In this document: positions 57,228-64,000 of the stretch, one piece after another | Position numbering within the stretch: position 1 is the stretch's first letter | Layout: each line of letters begins with the position of its first letter | NCBI RefSeq assembly: GCF_000242255.2 | Contig: NC_017033.1 | Coordinates: 1,798,001 to 1,862,000, forward strand | Length of the DNA stretch: 64,000 nucleotides | From: Frateuria aurantia DSM 6220 | GTDB taxonomy: Bacteria > Pseudomonadota > Gammaproteobacteria > Xanthomonadales > Rhodanobacteraceae | Direction of reading: 5' to 3' | Notes under the pieces: generated by a model | Told to the model about the DNA's origin: nothing | Databases searched by the model: none | Seen by the model: the letters and a program-made list of their open reading frames with translations, nothing else | Position numbers and translations under genes: made by a program

Positions 57228-57917
57228 ATGGCGGTACGAGAGTCCAGACCTGATCGGTTGTTGCGGCAGGCCTTGCGCTTGCCTGCCGGCATGGGGATCG
57301 ATGTGGGGCTGAACGGGCCGGCACCGCCTCCAGCGCCTTACCACTGGCTGCCGTCACGGATCCGCCAGGCATCCAGCAAGCGCCGGCCTGCCTTGGCGGG
57401 CAGTTTTTGCGCCCGCCGGGCCTTGAGCCGTGCCGGCTATGCCGGCACGGCCAAGGTCAAGACCGAGCCCGATGGTCCTGCCATCTGGCCGGAGGGTTGG
57501 ACCGGAAGCATCGGGTGTGCCGATATCGGTGCAGTGGCGGTGGCTGCGCCCAGTCATGCCGGTGAGTGGCTGGGCGTGGATCTCAGTGTGCCTCTGACCG
57601 AATTGCAGCGCCGCTGGCTGGAGCCATTGCTGGCGACGCGCGCTGAACTGGAGGCGTTGACTTCACGCTCCACCGAGACCTTGAGTCTGCTTTACTCGGC
57701 CAAGGAGGCCTTGCAGCGGGCTTTGCAGCCGTTGCTGGGGGACATACCGGACTATCAGGCCATGCGCTGCGTGCGCATGGACGGTGAATGGCTCTGGTTC
57801 GAACCCGCCGTGGATATGGATCCGCATTGGCCTGCGCAACGGCTTGTCAAGGTCCGCTATCTGAGTACCGGGCAGTGGGTACTGACCGTGGCGTCCAGCC
57901 TGCAGCAGATCGATTGA
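57228..57917 (+). CDS. EntD/Sfp-type phosphopantetheinyl transferase with altered catalytic motifs
   Basis: About 229 residues. The layout of an EntD-type transferase is clear: KRRPALAGSFCARRALSRAG, WPEGWTGSIGCA (93-98) and LLYSAKEALQRAL (156-161). In active relatives the middle block is GSISHC and is followed by GIDxE; here the His is missing (GSIGCA) and the second acid is Ser (GVDLS, 116-120). So it may be weakly active, use other ligands, or have lost function. AGGTG lies about six bases before the ATG at 57228. It stands alone, with no polyketide or peptide synthetase nearby. Confidence 0.72.
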   Translation: MAVRESRPDRLLRQALRLPAGMGIDVGLNGPAPPPAPYHWLPSRIRQASSKRRPALAGSFCARRALSRAGYAGTAKVKTEPDGPAIWPEGWTGSIGCADIGAVAVAAPSHAGEWLGVDLSVPLTELQRRWLEPLLATRAELEALTSRSTETLSLLYSAKEALQRALQPLLGDIPDYQAMRCVRMDGEWLWFEPAVDMDPHWPAQRLVKVRYLSTGQWVLTVASSLQQID

Positions 57918-57930
57918 GAGAGGGGCGCGC

Positions 57931-58983
57931 TCAGTCGGCCTCGTCAGTGGCATCCTGGGCAGCGGCATCCGCGGCATGGGATGGTCGCAGCGGATAGTCC
58001 AGCATGGGCGTCGGGCGGACATGAGTCGACCAGTTCCGGATCTGGCCGTCGATGCCGCTGCCTATATCGATCTGCGGTTCCGAAGGCTCCAGCTTGTCGC
58101 GATGCTCCCATTGACCGACCTCGGTGCTGGCACGATGGAAGGCGGCGATGAAATCCGGGGTCTGATTGAGGCCATCGACCAGCCAGGCGCGGCCGAAATA
58201 GGTGGCTGCCGTGTCGTTGCTGCAACCGAAAGAGCTTCGATCCGCGGCGGCCGCCGTCAGCACCAGAGTCCCGGCACCATGCAGTTCGGGCACGAAACCG
58301 CCCGAATAGCAGGCGTTGACCACCACCACCTTCCATTTGAAGGGGTATTTTTTCAGAATTCGCGCGAGATCGCCGGTTCCGATCTGATCCAGCGGGAGCG
58401 GGTCCATATCCACCAGCAGACTGTGATCTTCGCTGCCATGGGTGGTCAGATACAGCAGCAGAATATCCTGTTGCGGATTCATGACCTTGGACAGCGCGGC
58501 GAGGCCGGTTTCCAGGTTGGACCAGCTGGCCAGCGGCCGGCTCTGCAAGGTGTCGGGATTGTTTTCCAGCAGCAGGCTGTGGCCGGGAGCAGCCAGGCGC
58601 TTGTCCACCAGTTGCGCGCCATATTCCGCCTCGTTGCGAAACACGTTCTCCTCGCCGTCGCCGGCAAAGGTGATGGCATACAGGTTGGTCTGGCCGGGCG
58701 TGCGTGGCCGCAATTGCCGAATGGCCTCCTGCATCAGCCGCGGCTGGTCATAGATGACCTGTTCCGGCGAGGGGGCGTCCGCAGGCCAGCTGTCGTTGCC
58801 TGCCGCGGCGTCGTCCTGGTTCTGGCTTACCTCGACCGAAGTTGTCGCTGCCGGCTTGCCGGCATGGCTGACCGCCACCGCCGGCGTGGTGGCCTGGCGG
58901 CCGATCCATCCGCCATGGCCGCTGACCTGCATCAGCAGGATGCCTGCGGCAAAGGCCAGAATCGCAATCAACGCGCTGCGCAT
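57931..58983 (-). CDS. C13-family (legumain-like) cysteine peptidase, membrane-anchored
   Basis: 350 residues. One N-terminal hydrophobic segment is a signal or anchor. The peptidase part (about 100-290) has the catalytic His in LLLYLTTHGSEDH and Cys in VVVNACYSGGF, the caspase/legumain-fold dyad. A Ser/Asp/Ala-rich stretch links the two. It would cleave proteins in the envelope. It starts 19 bases after mtnC in the same direction, so it may be the last gene of the mtn operon, though no functional link is known to me. Confidence 0.85.
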   Translation of the reverse strand: MRSALIAILAFAAGILLMQVSGHGGWIGRQATTPAVAVSHAGKPAATTSVEVSQNQDDAAAGNDSWPADAPSPEQVIYDQPRLMQEAIRQLRPRTPGQTNLYAITFAGDGEENVFRNEAEYGAQLVDKRLAAPGHSLLLENNPDTLQSRPLASWSNLETGLAALSKVMNPQQDILLLYLTTHGSEDHSLLVDMDPLPLDQIGTGDLARILKKYPFKWKVVVVNACYSGGFVPELHGAGTLVLTAAAADRSSFGCSNDTAATYFGRAWLVDGLNQTPDFIAAFHRASTEVGQWEHRDKLEPSEPQIDIGSGIDGQIRNWSTHVRPTPMLDYPLRPSHAADAAAQDATDEAD

Positions 58984-59002
58984 GGGCTGGAGTTTCCGCC
59001 GA

Positions 59003-59692
59003 TCAGACAAGTATGGAATCGAAGTGGCGATGTGCCTCGTGTGACGATACAGGAAGTCCCTCGACCTTGTCCCGTACCAGCCATGCGGTCTGCATCCCTG
59101 CCTCGCGGGCGGCATCCAGTTCGGCTGTCACATCCGACAGGAACAATATCTCGGCCGGCGGACGCTGGATGGCTTCGGCGATGCGCAGGTAAGAGCCGAC
59201 CTCTCGCTTGGGGCCGATTTCGGTATCGAAATAGCCGCTGAAAAGTCCGCTCAGATCGCCGGCCTCGCTGTAGCCGAAAAACAGCTGCTGGGCCGGTACC
59301 GAGCCGGAAGAATAGACATACAGATCCAGCCCGGCCTGCTTCCATTGCCGCAGTCGTGCGGGTACCTCCGGATAGAGGTGGGCGCGGTAGGCGCCATCAC
59401 GGTATCCCTGGGCCCAGATCAGACCTTGCAAGGCTTTCAGCGGAGTCGCCTTGCGATCCTCGTCGATCCAGGTCTGCAGCATGCCGGCGATCTCGCCATC
59501 GCTGGCGGTGGCTGGCAGGCCGCCATCAGCCGCCGCCTGGCTCAGCCACTGCCGGACCTCGGGGTCCTGTCCATGGTTGGCGACATAGGCGGGCAGGTGC
59601 TGGCGGGCGTAGGGGAACAGCACGTCCTTGACGAAGTCAATCGAACTGGTGGTGCCTTCAATATCGGTCAAAACGGCGCGGATCGGTGCCAT
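59003..59692 (-). CDS. mtnC: Acireductone synthase (enolase-phosphatase)
   Basis: 229 residues. A HAD-type enzyme with the motif LTDIEGTTSSIDFVKDVLFPYAR at the N-terminus, VYSSGSVPAQ and FLSDVTAELDAAREAG. It converts 2,3-diketo-5-methylthiopentyl-1-phosphate to acireductone. It follows mtnD after an 88-base gap containing a CTCCGGC/GCCGGAG hairpin (59714-59731). Confidence 0.95.
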   Translation of the reverse strand: MAPIRAVLTDIEGTTSSIDFVKDVLFPYARQHLPAYVANHGQDPEVRQWLSQAAADGGLPATASDGEIAGMLQTWIDEDRKATPLKALQGLIWAQGYRDGAYRAHLYPEVPARLRQWKQAGLDLYVYSSGSVPAQQLFFGYSEAGDLSGLFSGYFDTEIGPKREVGSYLRIAEAIQRPPAEILFLSDVTAELDAAREAGMQTAWLVRDKVEGLPVSSHEAHRHFDSILV

Positions 59693-59713
59693 GGGTACTC
59701 ATCAAGGTGAAAG

Positions 59714-59731
59714 CTCCGGCTTTGGCCGGAG
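59714..59731 (-). repeat. Small hairpin between mtnD and mtnC
   Basis: CTCCGGC and GCCGGAG pair around TTTG. With no U-run it may affect stability of the message rather than end it. Confidence 0.5.
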
Positions 59732-59780
59732 TGGTGAAAACAGAGGGCGGCCGCCCCGCCTGCGGCCGGGTCTTGCAGAT

Positions 59781-60353
59781 TCAGGGCAGCAGCTGGCGGG
59801 CCGAATCGTGCACGGCCATGCGCGGGAAGCGCTTCGCGATCGGCTCACCGGTGAAGCTGGCCACCCAGCCCTCGGGATTGCTGAACAGGCGAATGGCCAC
59901 GAAGTAGGGTGACTCACTCATGTCGAACCAGTGCCGAGTGCCGTCCGGCACCGAAATAAGGTCGCCTTGCTCGCACAGCACTTCATAGACCTGCTGCTGC
60001 ACATGCAGGGTGAACTGACCGGCACCGGCGACGAAGAAGCGGACCTCATCTTCGCTGTGGGTATGCTCGTCCAGAAATTTCTCGCGGAAAGCGGCCCGCT
60101 GCGGGTGGTCGGGTTTCAGGCTGACCACGTCGACCGCCTGATAACCTTCGCTGGCGCAGAGCCGGTCGATATCGGCACGATAGGCGGCGATGACCTCATC
60201 CTGGCTGGCACCAGGCAGCAGTGCATGCGGCGTGGCCCACTGCTCGAAGCGTACGCCGACCTCGGCCAGTCGGGCGGTGATGGCGGCATGATCGGTCAGA
60301 ATGTCGATGACCTGATCGGGCTGATCTTCGTTGTAAATGCGCAGGCGGCTCAC
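59781..60353 (-). CDS. mtnD: Acireductone dioxygenase
   Basis: 190 residues. A cupin with metal ligands in HTHSEDEVRFFVAG and the later His of GTRHWFDM. Depending on Fe or Ni it makes the methionine precursor or off-pathway products. The GTG start at 60353 overlaps the mtnB stop (GTGA) and has GAGGAG nine bases upstream; an ATG at 60383 would add ten residues inside mtnB. Confidence 0.94.
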   Translation of the reverse strand: MSRLRIYNEDQPDQVIDILTDHAAITARLAEVGVRFEQWATPHALLPGASQDEVIAAYRADIDRLCASEGYQAVDVVSLKPDHPQRAAFREKFLDEHTHSEDEVRFFVAGAGQFTLHVQQQVYEVLCEQGDLISVPDGTRHWFDMSESPYFVAIRLFSNPEGWVASFTGEPIAKRFPRMAVHDSARQLLP

Positions 60354-60997
60354 GGCGACAGTCTCCTCAGGTCGAGTTCGCATCCGAGCAGAAACTCGAA
60401 GGCTTCCAGATGGCGCAGGGTTTCCTGCATGCTGCGGCCCCAGGTGTAGATGCCATGACCGCTGATCAGATAGGCATGCAACGGCTTGCCGGCATCGAGC
60501 CAGGCATCGACCTGAGCCATCAGCTCGGGCATGTACTGGCTGTTGGGCAGCACCGGCACCTCGATCACGCTTTCATGGGTGGTATGCCCGGTGATGGCCT
60601 TCTGCAGCTCCCAGCCTTCGAAGCGAACCACGCCCTCGGCGGCATAGAATCGCGAAGCGACGCTCTGCTGACGTGAGTGGGTATGCAGAATGGCCTGTGC
60701 TTCGGGAAAACGTTGATAAATCTGGGTGTGCAACAGGGTTTCGGCACTGGGGCGGTGCTGGCTGCCGACCGGCTGGCCCTGATAATCCACCACCATGATG
60801 TCTTCGCGGCCCAGCCTCCCCTTGTCGCGGCCCGATATGGTTACCGCAATGCGGCTGTCATCCAGACGTGCCGAGAAATTGCTGCTGGTGGCTGGCGTCC
60901 AGCCATGACCGGCCACATATTTGCCGGCTTCGGCAATGGCATCGGCCTGGCGATTGAACAGTTCCTGGTCCAGAGGGGCGAGGGGGGCGGTGGTCAT
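60350..60997 (-). CDS. mtnB: Methylthioribulose-1-phosphate dehydratase
   Basis: 215 residues. A class II aldolase-fold, zinc-dependent enzyme: GHGWTPATSSNFSARL, HTQIYQRFPEAQAILHTHSR with zinc ligands, and YLISGHGIYTWG. It is the first gene of the mtn operon. A 12-base palindrome lies seven bases upstream of the ATG. Confidence 0.94.
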   Translation of the reverse strand: MTTAPLAPLDQELFNRQADAIAEAGKYVAGHGWTPATSSNFSARLDDSRIAVTISGRDKGRLGREDIMVVDYQGQPVGSQHRPSAETLLHTQIYQRFPEAQAILHTHSRQQSVASRFYAAEGVVRFEGWELQKAITGHTTHESVIEVPVLPNSQYMPELMAQVDAWLDAGKPLHAYLISGHGIYTWGRSMQETLRHLEAFEFLLGCELDLRRLSP

Positions 60998-61003
60998 GAT
61001 TGA

Positions 61004-61031
61004 TTGGACGTCCAAACGGTAGGTCACTATA
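61004..61031 (-). promoter_or_regulatory. mtn operon promoter with a 12-base palindrome
   Basis: TTGGACGTCCAA (61004-61015) is a perfect palindrome whose core GACGTC matches the core of MetJ boxes (AGACGTCT in E. coli). On the minus strand the -10 candidate TATAGT is at 61031-61026, placing the palindrome over the start of transcription. A methionine- or SAM-linked repressor is likely; which one is unknown. Confidence 0.55.
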
Positions 61032-61174
61032 GCATGAAAGGGGTGGGTTCGTGGATTCGCGTCCAGTTGCGAACCATTCTCGACAGTCAGGCATGACGCG
61101 AGCCAATTGCCTACCATGTCGGTCGTTATCGAGCTCGTCTCGAGATTATCTGCTTGTGGAGTTGATGCCTCATC

Positions 61175-61504
61175 ATGTCTGACAACACGCTGTTGAAGTC
61201 CCGTCGGCGCTTTCTCGGTACGGCAGGTGGTCTAGGTGCCGCCGCCCTCGGTCTGACGCTGCTGCCCGCGGCCGGCCGATCGGCCGAGTTGCCGCATGTG
61301 ACCGATGCCGATGCCACCGCCAAGGCGCTGAGCTACACCGCTGATGCGGCCAAGACCCGAAATCCGGCACACAAGCCGGGCACCGATTGCAGTGACTGCC
61401 AGTTTTACTCCGGGGCTGGCGGCAAGGGCTTCGGTCCCTGCCAGATGTTCCCGGGCAAGGCCGTCAGTGCCAAGGGCTGGTGCCAGGCCTACGCGGCGCG
61501 CTGA
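61175..61504 (+). CDS. High-potential iron-sulfur protein (HiPIP)
   Basis: 109 residues. A twin-arginine signal (SRRRFLGTAGG) and hydrophobic core precede a mature part with four Cys in the HiPIP order: CSDC...GPCQMFPG...GWC. The [4Fe-4S] protein carries electrons in the periplasm. Divergent from mtnB. Confidence 0.93.
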   Translation: MSDNTLLKSRRRFLGTAGGLGAAALGLTLLPAAGRSAELPHVTDADATAKALSYTADAAKTRNPAHKPGTDCSDCQFYSGAGGKGFGPCQMFPGKAVSAKGWCQAYAAR

Positions 61505-61717
61505 GCCTCCATCGCGTCAGGTCATCCTGCAGCGGTATCGGCTGTCGATATCCGCTGCCTCTTGGGTCGCTGTACCGCCGGTCGGGTGCAAGCCGTCCTT
61601 TGCGGGACATCGATCGCCGGATCGGCGGCGGCCGGTGCCCTGGCTACGGTCCGATCTTGAGAGTGGCCGGAAGCGCCTCCATCCTGTGAGCTTGATCTTG
61701 CCCAGGAGGCCGTCGCG

Positions 61718-62140
61718 ATGAGCATGCAAGAGAAGACCCGGACCTTTCCCGTCAGCTTCAGCGACGAAGAGTGGCGGCGCCGTCTGACTCCCGATCAATA
61801 TGCCGTACTGCGGGGTCATGCCACCGAGCGACCGGGCAGCTGCTCGCTGCTGCACGAAAGCCGGCCGGGGGCTTTTGCCTGTGCCGGCTGCGGCCAGCCG
61901 CTGTTTGCCGGTCTCACCAAGTTTGAAAGCGGCACCGGCTGGCCCAGTTTTGACGTACCGCTTGAAGGCGCGGTGGAAATCTCGATTGACCGCAGCCATG
62001 GCATGGTGCGGCACGAAGTGCATTGCAGCCGTTGCGGCGGCCATCTGGGGCATGTCTTTCCGGACGGCCCGCCGCCGACGTTCCAGCGTTACTGCATGAA
62101 TGGCATCGCGCTGGAGTTTGTGCCGGCCGAGGCCGGCTGA
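61718..62140 (+). CDS. msrB: Peptide-methionine (R)-S-oxide reductase
   Basis: 140 residues. MsrB fold with zinc ligands CAGC (55-58) and CSRC (103-106), SGTGWPSF and catalytic Cys126 in RYCMNGIAL. Cys42 (PGSC) is a possible resolving residue. It repairs oxidised methionine in proteins. Its stop lies four bases from the convergent epmB stop. Confidence 0.95.
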   Translation: MSMQEKTRTFPVSFSDEEWRRRLTPDQYAVLRGHATERPGSCSLLHESRPGAFACAGCGQPLFAGLTKFESGTGWPSFDVPLEGAVEISIDRSHGMVRHEVHCSRCGGHLGHVFPDGPPPTFQRYCMNGIALEFVPAEAG

Positions 62141-62144
62141 ATCG

Positions 62145-63170
62145 TCAGTTGAGCGGGCGCTTGGCCGGGTCGCCGGCCACCTCGCGCACCAGTCTGGGCA
62201 CCAGATAGCCGGGCAGGCGGCCGCGCAATGCCTCGATCAGAGCCAGCGCGCGCGCATCATCCACTTCGAAATGGGCGGCGCCTCGAACCTGGTCCAGCTG
62301 GTGCAGATAGTAGGGCAGCACCCCGCAGGCCATCAGGGTTTCGGACAGCTCGGCCAAGATATCGGCATCGTCATTGACGCCTCGCAGCAGCACGGCCTGG
62401 TTGAGCAGGGTAACCCCGACAGCCCTCAGTCGCGCGCAGGCGGCGTCGACCTCGGGACTGATTTCCCGCGGGTGGTTCACATGCAGCACCACCACTTTCT
62501 GCAGGGGCAGCGCTTCCAGCCATTCCAGCAGTCCGGCATCGACCCGCTCCGGCAGCACCGCCGGCAAGCGGGTATGGATACGCAACCGTTTCAGATGCGG
62601 CAGTCCGGCCAGTTGCGGCGTCAGCTGGGCCAGCTTGGCATTGCTCAAGGACAGCGGATCGCCGCCGGACAGCAGCAGTTCGCTGATACTTTGGTCACCG
62701 CGCAGATAGTCGACGGCTTCCTGCCACTGGCCGGCGGCAGCGGTTTCCTCGGCATAGGGGAAATGCCGGCGAAAGCAGTAACGGCAATGGATGGCGCAGC
62801 TGCCGCTGGCAATCAGCAAAGCCCGGCCCTGGTATTTGTGCAATACGCCATGACTGGCCAGCGCAGGCATGTCGCCGACCGGATCCAGCCGGTAACCTTC
62901 GGTCTCATCCAGCTCGGCCAGTTGCGGCAGCACCTGCAGCAACAGCGGGTCGGTCGGGTCGGCGGGGCGGATCCGGGCCAGGTAGCCGGGCGGTACCCTC
63001 AAGGGAAAACCGGCGTCGGAGGCCGGCAGACGGTCTGCCAGATGCTCCAGATCCAGTCGTCGCAGCAGTTCCTGCGGGTCGGTGATCGACTGGCGCCACA
63101 ATTCGCGCCAGTCGGGCAGGGCGGGAGTGGCAACGGCAGGCGTGCGGGCTTCAAGGCTTGCGGTTATCAT
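62145..63170 (-). CDS. epmB: EF-P beta-lysylation protein EpmB (radical SAM)
   Basis: 341 residues. A KamA-like lysine 2,3-aminomutase with the radical SAM cluster motif CAIHCRYC (Cys125, 129, 132) and LLSGGDPLSL. It converts alpha-lysine to beta-lysine for EpmA to attach to EF-P. It is divergent from efp, 83 bases away, which fits the role. The C-terminal region lacks the long extension of clostridial KamA, as in E. coli EpmB. Confidence 0.95.
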   Translation of the reverse strand: MITASLEARTPAVATPALPDWRELWRQSITDPQELLRRLDLEHLADRLPASDAGFPLRVPPGYLARIRPADPTDPLLLQVLPQLAELDETEGYRLDPVGDMPALASHGVLHKYQGRALLIASGSCAIHCRYCFRRHFPYAEETAAAGQWQEAVDYLRGDQSISELLLSGGDPLSLSNAKLAQLTPQLAGLPHLKRLRIHTRLPAVLPERVDAGLLEWLEALPLQKVVVLHVNHPREISPEVDAACARLRAVGVTLLNQAVLLRGVNDDADILAELSETLMACGVLPYYLHQLDQVRGAAHFEVDDARALALIEALRGRLPGYLVPRLVREVAGDPAKRPLN

Positions 63171-63211
63171 GGACGGCTCGGTTCTCGGGCACCTGCCCGC
63201 CGGTCTATTCT

Positions 63212-63231
63212 AACCGTCGCTGCTGACGGTT
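63212..63231. repeat. Inverted repeat in the epmB-efp divergent region
   Basis: AACCGTC (63212-63218) and GACGGTT (63225-63231) around six bases, 22 bases before efp. It could be an operator or a hairpin in the efp leader; no assignment possible. Confidence 0.5.
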
Positions 63232-63253
63232 TACATTTGGAGATGAGCAATCT

Positions 63254-63820
63254 ATGGCCACTTATGGTCTCAACGACGTCAAAACCGGCTTGAAAATCAT
63301 GGTCGACGCCGATCCCTACGTGATCGTCGACGCCGAATTCATCAAGCCGGGCAAAGGTCAGGCCTTTACCCGCATCAAGATCCGCAACCTCCGCAATGGC
63401 CGCGTCGTCGAAAAGACCTTGAAGGCCAGCGAGTCGTTCGAAGGTGCCGATGTGCTGGACACCGACATGCAGTTCCTGTATTCGGATGGCGAGTTCTGGC
63501 ACTTCATGCAGCCGGACAGCTTCGAGCAGCACCAGGCCGACAAGAATGCGGTCGGTGATGCCGCCAAGTGGCTGAAGGGCGAGGAAGACTGTGTGGTGAC
63601 GTTGTGGAACGGCGCTCCGCTGTCGGTGCAGGCCCCCAATTTCGTGGAGCTGCAGATCGTCGAGACCGATCCTGGCGTGCGTGGCGACACCTCGGGCGGT
63701 GGCGGCAAGCCGGCACGACTGGAAACCGGTGCCGTGGTCCGCGTGCCGCTGTTCGTCAACCAGGAAGAAGTCATTCGCGTCGACACCCGTTCGGGTGAAT
63801 ACGTCAGCCGCGTCAAGTAA
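63254..63820 (+). CDS. efp: Translation elongation factor P
   Basis: 188 residues, standard length, three OB-like domains. It relieves ribosomes stalled at polyproline. The tip Lys34 in [10 protein letters not shown] is the residue modified by EpmB/EpmA beta-lysine, consistent with epmB next door. GGAG is 11 bases before the ATG. Confidence 0.97.
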   Translation: MATYGLNDVKTGLKIMVDADPYVIVDAEFIKPGKGQAFTRIKIRNLRNGRVVEKTLKASESFEGADVLDTDMQFLYSDGEFWHFMQPDSFEQHQADKNAVGDAAKWLKGEEDCVVTLWNGAPLSVQAPNFVELQIVETDPGVRGDTSGGGGKPARLETGAVVRVPLFVNQEEVIRVDTRSGEYVSRVK

Positions 63821-63832
63821 TTGCGCGCTCAA

Positions 63833-63862
63833 GGGCGTGGCCGGTCCGGACCGGTCACGCCC
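63833..63862. repeat. Inverted repeat after efp
   Basis: GGGCGTGGCCGGTCC is followed directly by its near-complement (one G-T pair) ending CACGCCC. There is no U-run, so it is at best a weak terminator. Confidence 0.5.
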
Positions 63863-63913
63863 GGGCCGCCTGCGGCCCATCCCTGGTTTGTATGATTTGG
63901 AGTGGTGCAGTTG

Positions 63914-64000
63914 ATGAAGAGTTCCCGTCCCGTCGCCGTGGATCTGCTGATCGAGGCACGCTGGGTTGTTCCGGTGGAGCCGCATGCGGTGGTGCTGGAA
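63914..64000 (+). CDS. Start of a TRZ/ATZ-type amidohydrolase (runs off the right edge)
   Basis: 29 codons are visible, with CDLL-type text VDLLIEARWVVPVEPHAVVLE, the N-terminal beta-sandwich start of TRZ/ATZ hydrolases. In related xanthomonads a gene with this beginning is annotated as methylthioadenosine/S-adenosylhomocysteine deaminase. The proximity to mtnBDC suits that. A GTG at 63904 could be the start instead. Confidence 0.6.
   Translation, partial: MKSSRPVAVDLLIEARWVVPVEPHAVVLE

Noticed and set aside
63833-63862. A strong terminator after efp
   Set aside because: The inverted repeat has no loop-forming spacer and no U-run, so it is listed only as a repeat.

Overview
The window is GC-rich chromosomal DNA from a gammaproteobacterium of the Xanthomonadales, most likely family Rhodanobacteraceae (Frateuria/Dyella/Rhodanobacter-like; the genus is a guess). 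The evidence is the smc-zipA pair, a cueR/P-type ATPase/copZ group beside copAB, a YerC/TrpR-family regulator heading hisGDCBHAFIE, the mtnB-mtnD-mtnC methionine-salvage operon, and codon usage. It is mostly housekeeping DNA with a few accessory islands. No IS element, prophage or CRISPR array was seen.

Layout: (1) 1-926, 5' part of an ABC exporter. (2) 1276-7574, copper resistance: CopL-like protein, multicopper oxidase CopA, CopB, then cueR, Cu(I) P-type ATPase and copZ behind a MerR-type promoter. (3) 7603-9534, asnB preceded by an apparent attenuator: a 41-residue leader peptide with five Asn codons within six, then a terminator hairpin. (4) 9686-13276, DsbG-like lipoprotein, prfB with the programmed +1 frameshift, lysS. 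(5) 13680-18273, a broken protease-propeptide gene, a small membrane protein, a DMT transporter with a His-rich tail, a royal-jelly-like protein, YciI and BolA. (6) 18377-32095, smc, zipA, ppk1, ydcF, xseA, a phospholipase-D-type cardiolipin synthase, a DHA2 drug exporter, nhaA. (7) 32554-33999, tri-heme peroxidase. (8) 34141-41662, homoprotocatechuate meta-cleavage operon hpaGEDFHI with divergent hpaA, without hpaBC. (9) 41659-45564, a membrane protein and two convergent diguanylate cyclases, one globin-coupled. (10) 46056-48015, two identical tRNA-Pro(CGG) genes and hisS. (11) about 48200-49600, a less GC-rich island with a possible toxin-antitoxin pair. (12) 49603-57097, yerC-like regulator plus the complete histidine operon. 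(13) 57228-64000, degenerate phosphopantetheinyl transferase, C13 peptidase, mtnCDB, HiPIP, msrB, epmB, efp and the start of an amidohydrolase.

How the genes work together: CopA/CopB handle periplasmic and outer-membrane copper while CueR, the ATPase and CopZ sense and export cytoplasmic Cu(I). Asn-codon stalling probably couples charged tRNA-Asn levels to asnB expression. The TrpR-like regulator probably represses its own operon through a palindrome touching its start codon. MtnB, MtnD and MtnC act in methylthioadenosine salvage, and the amidohydrolase at the right edge may deaminate methylthioadenosine. EpmB beta-lysylates EF-P, encoded divergently beside it.

The most unusual items are the asparagine attenuator, the ART-like toxin candidate whose partner is split at an A7 tract, the HisR-type operator, and the protease propeptide gene interrupted by an in-frame TGA.
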